6,194 nt of DNA. It comes from Methanomassiliicoccales archaeon. Lineage in GTDB: Archaea; Thermoplasmatota; Thermoplasmata; Methanomassiliicoccales; JACIVX01. The stretch spans positions 1 to 6,194 of the forward strand of contig JAJRAH010000090.1 of assembly GCA_028679985.1 (NCBI GenBank). Reading direction: 5' to 3'. The first letter of the stretch is position 1. Each line of letters starts with the position of its first letter. Both the position numbers and the translations under genes were made by a program. The notes below the pieces were generated by a model. It was not told the DNA's origin, did no database searches, and saw nothing but the letters and a program-made list of their open reading frames with translations. Shown here in pieces: positions 4,027-6,194 of the stretch.

Positions 4027-6194
4027 ATGAGAAAGCTTATCATAAGTGAAAAAGTCAATGCTGCGGTGCGGATTGCCACAATTCTCTCAAACGGCTCGAT
4101 GAAAAGGAAGAATCTCTATGGAGTGCCGATCTTCAATTTCGCTTCCGGGAATGACGAGACGAACGTGGTCGGTCTGCGAGGCCACATACTCGAGCTAGAC
4201 TATCCTGAAAGCCTCAACGACTGGCACAGAGTCGATCCTGCAGAACTCGTTTATGCTGTTCCCGAGAAGAGAGTCGTCGCGAAGAACATCATAGGCACAC
4301 TGAAGAAGCTTGCCAGCGAAAGCGACCAGATAATAATCGCCACTGATTTTGACAGAGAGGGAGAACTCATCGGACTCGAGACAGTCGATCAATTGGGGGT
4401 CAATCCTTCAAAGACAAGGAGAGCCAGATTCAGTGCGTTGACGAAGCAGGAAATCGAGAACGCATTCTCTTCCTTGACCGAACCAGATAAGAAACTTGCT
4501 GAGTCTGCAGAATGCAGGCAGATAGTGGACCTCGCTTGGGGAGCGTCTCTTACAAGATTGATCTCCATCGCTTCGCGACAAGTGGGAACAAACTTCCTAT
4601 CGGTTGGCAGGGTACAGAGCCCCACTTTGAGCCTCATCGTGGACAAGAATAGGGAGATCACGGAGTTCGTCAAGAGACCGTACTGGGAGGTTTTCGCCAA
4701 GTTTGAGAAGGCCATCCAATTCAGCGGCATGCATCGCCAAAATCCCTTCGGGGAACAGAAAGCAGCCGAGGGGGTCATTTCCAATTGTGGAGAGATAGAG
4801 ACCGGGAGGGTCACGGACTTCAGCAGGGAGGAGAGGGATGACTATCCTCCGCCGCCGTTCAACACGACGATGATGCTGGCCGAGGCCAACAGGCTCGGAC
4901 TGTCGGCTAGCAGGGCGATGACCGTCGCCGAGGACCTGTACACTTCAGGATACATATCCTATCCGAGAACCGACAACACGGTCTACCCACGTTCCCTCTA
5001 CTTGCGAGGTGTGCTCGAGCGACTGAAGGAGTCCGATCTCCGCAAAGAGGCCGAGGAACTTCTTTCGCTGAAGCAGTTGCGCCCGTCGAGGGGGAGGGTA
5101 GAAGCGACCGATCATCCCCCTATACACCCCGTGGAAGGTGCGACCAAGAAGGTCCTGAAGGGTGACAAATGGACTCTCTATGAGCTTATTGCCAGGAGGT
5201 TCATGGCTACGATTGCCCCTCCCGCCCGAGTCGAGCATACGAACTGCACGATAACGGTCGGGGATGAACCATTCGATTCAAGAGGATACAGGATACTTTC
5301 GCAGGGATGGCGCGACTACTATCCATACTATCGTGTCCTCGAGACCACCATACCTCAGCTTCAGACAGGAGATGAGGTCGCCGTGTTAGGCGTCAACTCC
5401 GAAATGAAAGAGACTCAGCCTCCATCGAGATACTCGCAAGGAACGCTCATACAGGAGATGGAGAAGCTTGGACTCGGAACCAAGAGCACGCGGCACGAAA
5501 TCATACAGAAGCTCTATGACCGCAATTACGTGCAAGGTGCGAATCTCATCCCGACTCCGAGCGGAATCGCGGTGGCCAGCTCACTGGAGAAACATGCTGA
5601 GATGATAACGGACAGTAAGATGACTGCGCACCTTGAGAGAGACATGGACGACATCGCAAAAGGCGAAAGCACGCTCGGAGATGTCGTGAGAGAATCTCAG
5701 GATATGCTCTCGGATGTCATCGAGACGATGGGACAACACAAGGAAGAGATCGGGAAAGACATCAGGAAGGCGCTTGAGGAGCAGCAATACATAGGCACCT
5801 GTCCGGACTGTGGCGGAAGACTCAGGATGATGCGGTCGAGGAAAGGCAGTGAGTTCATCGGCTGCTCGAATTATCCAGAGTGCAAGAGGGCCTACCCTAA
5901 GCCTCGCGGGGCCCTCGTCCAGCCGACTGAAGAGAGGTGCGAGCTGTGTGGATCGCCAAGAGTGAGGGCAATAAGGAAGGGGCAACCTCCTCTCGTTCAC
6001 TGCATTGACCCCGAATGCGAAAGCAACAAGAAGATGACATCGATGGGGAAGTGCCCGAAATGCGGGAATGACCTCCGAATACTATTCTCCAGGATGGGAA
6101 AACGATTCATTGGCTGCTCGAACTACCCAGAGTGCAAGAGAACGTACCCTCTCCCGCAGAGAGGAGTGATCCACGTCTTGGACAGATCCTGTGA
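4027..6194 (+). CDS. topA: DNA topoisomerase I (type IA) with C-terminal zinc ribbons, 3' end cut by the window
   Basis: This enzyme relaxes negatively supercoiled DNA by cutting one strand through a 5'-phosphotyrosine. I read 722 open codons from ATG at 4027 to the edge, with no stop. An in-frame TGA directly precedes the ATG. The Toprim domain (about 1-145) has Glu8 in ISEK and the metal-binding D107-x-D109-x-E111 in DFDREGE. GRVQSPTL (194-201), PPPPF (274-278), the catalytic Tyr312 in ISYPRTD, His363 in DHPPIHP and GLGTKST (482-488) follow the family order. Three four-cysteine zinc ribbons are visible: Cys592/595/613/619, Cys638/641/659/664 and Cys676/679/697/703. Cys722 could open a fourth. 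The ribbons help bind single-stranded DNA in related enzymes. A helicase domain would mark reverse gyrase, but none precedes the Toprim domain. The gene has its own TATA box and lacks a clear Shine-Dalgarno site, consistent with leaderless expression. Annotations of archaeal members vary between topoisomerase I and III. Confidence 0.93.
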   Translation, partial: MRKLIISEKVNAAVRIATILSNGSMKRKNLYGVPIFNFASGNDETNVVGLRGHILELDYPESLNDWHRVDPAELVYAVPEKRVVAKNIIGTLKKLASESDQIIIATDFDREGELIGLETVDQLGVNPSKTRRARFSALTKQEIENAFSSLTEPDKKLAESAECRQIVDLAWGASLTRLISIASRQVGTNFLSVGRVQSPTLSLIVDKNREITEFVKRPYWEVFAKFEKAIQFSGMHRQNPFGEQKAAEGVISNCGEIETGRVTDFSREERDDYPPPPFNTTMMLAEANRLGLSASRAMTVAEDLYTSGYISYPRTDNTVYPRSLYLRGVLERLKESDLRKEAEELLSLKQLRPSRGRVEATDHPPIHPVEGATKKVLKGDKWTLYELIARRFMATIAPPARVEHTNCTITVGDEPFDSRGYRILSQGWRDYYPYYRVLETTIPQLQTGDEVAVLGVNSEMKETQPPSRYSQGTLIQEMEKLGLGTKSTRHEIIQKLYDRNYVQGANLIPTPSGIAVASSLEKHAEMITDSKMTAHLERDMDDIAKGESTLGDVVRESQDMLSDVIETMGQHKEEIGKDIRKALEEQQYIGTCPDCGGRLRMMRSRKGSEFIGCSNYPECKRAYPKPRGALVQPTEERCELCGSPRVRAIRKGQPPLVHCIDPECESNKKMTSMGKCPKCGNDLRILFSRMGKRFIGCSNYPECKRTYPLPQRGVIHVLDRSC
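5854..5898 (+). repeat. Duplicated zinc-ribbon segment in topA, copy 1
   Basis: These 15 codons encode FIGCSNYPECKRAYP in the first zinc ribbon. By my count 39 of 45 bases match the copy at 6106-6150, 252 bp (84 codons) away. The peptides differ at one residue, Ala against Thr. This reflects internal duplication of the ribbon, which is common in type IA topoisomerases, but with unusually close identity. Confidence 0.8.
6106..6150 (+). repeat. Duplicated zinc-ribbon segment in topA, copy 2
   Basis: This second copy encodes FIGCSNYPECKRTYP in the third zinc ribbon. Four of the six base differences from copy 1 are silent; the other two fall in the Ala/Thr codon. The intervening ribbon (638-664) is clearly different, so duplication or gene conversion affected ribbons one and three rather than all three. 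Confidence 0.8.

Noticed and set aside
4389..4814. Minus-strand open frame of 141 codons within topA
   Set aside because: It is antisense to the topoisomerase reading, which contains GRVQSPTL and flanking conserved blocks. Its translation lacks any domain.
1..6194. CRISPR array, insertion sequence, tRNA or rRNA, attachment site
   Set aside because: I saw no regularly spaced repeats, transposase motifs, terminal inverted repeats, or cloverleaf or rRNA signatures on either strand. The only substantial repeat is the zinc-ribbon duplication inside topA.

Overview
The window looks archaeal, most likely from a euryarchaeal or Thermoplasmata-like lineage of moderate GC. Four things point that way. 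The ADP-forming acyl-CoA synthetase alpha subunit is an archaeal-type enzyme. The nickel regulator NikR keeps all four metal ligands. The type IA topoisomerase has an archaeal-style Toprim insertion and C-terminal zinc ribbons. AT-rich TATA-like boxes sit about 27-32 bp upstream of start codons, which implies leaderless or nearly leaderless mRNAs. Placement below the level of archaea is inference.

Layout. On the minus strand, an asparagine-synthase-like ATP-pyrophosphatase domain protein (1090-1887) is followed after 25 bp by a folylpolyglutamate/dihydrofolate synthase family gene (1-1064) that runs off the left edge. These two probably form one operon. Diverging from it on the plus strand is acdA (2031-3434), the alpha subunit of an ADP-forming acetyl/acyl-CoA synthetase, and then nikR (3487-3909). 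A separate TATA box then drives topA (4027 to the right edge, no stop in the window). The 143-bp divergent spacer (1888-2030) holds TATA-like elements for both directions and an imperfect dyad centred exactly midway between the two starts.

Functionally, the window covers pterin-cofactor polyglutamylation (FolC-like), an unassigned amide- or acyl-adenylate-forming enzyme (AsnB-like), energy conservation from acyl-CoA (AcdA), nickel homeostasis (NikR) and DNA topology (TopA). There is no CRISPR array, insertion sequence, tRNA, rRNA or obvious defence system. The most interesting points are: (1) the stand-alone synthase domain, with Gln where asparagine synthetase B has a key Glu, linked to a FolC with a non-canonical DATHT motif; (2) the symmetric element in the divergent spacer; (3) a perfect 16-bp palindrome just upstream of nikR; and (4) near-identical duplicated zinc ribbons in TopA. 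None of these amounts to a demonstrated new system.
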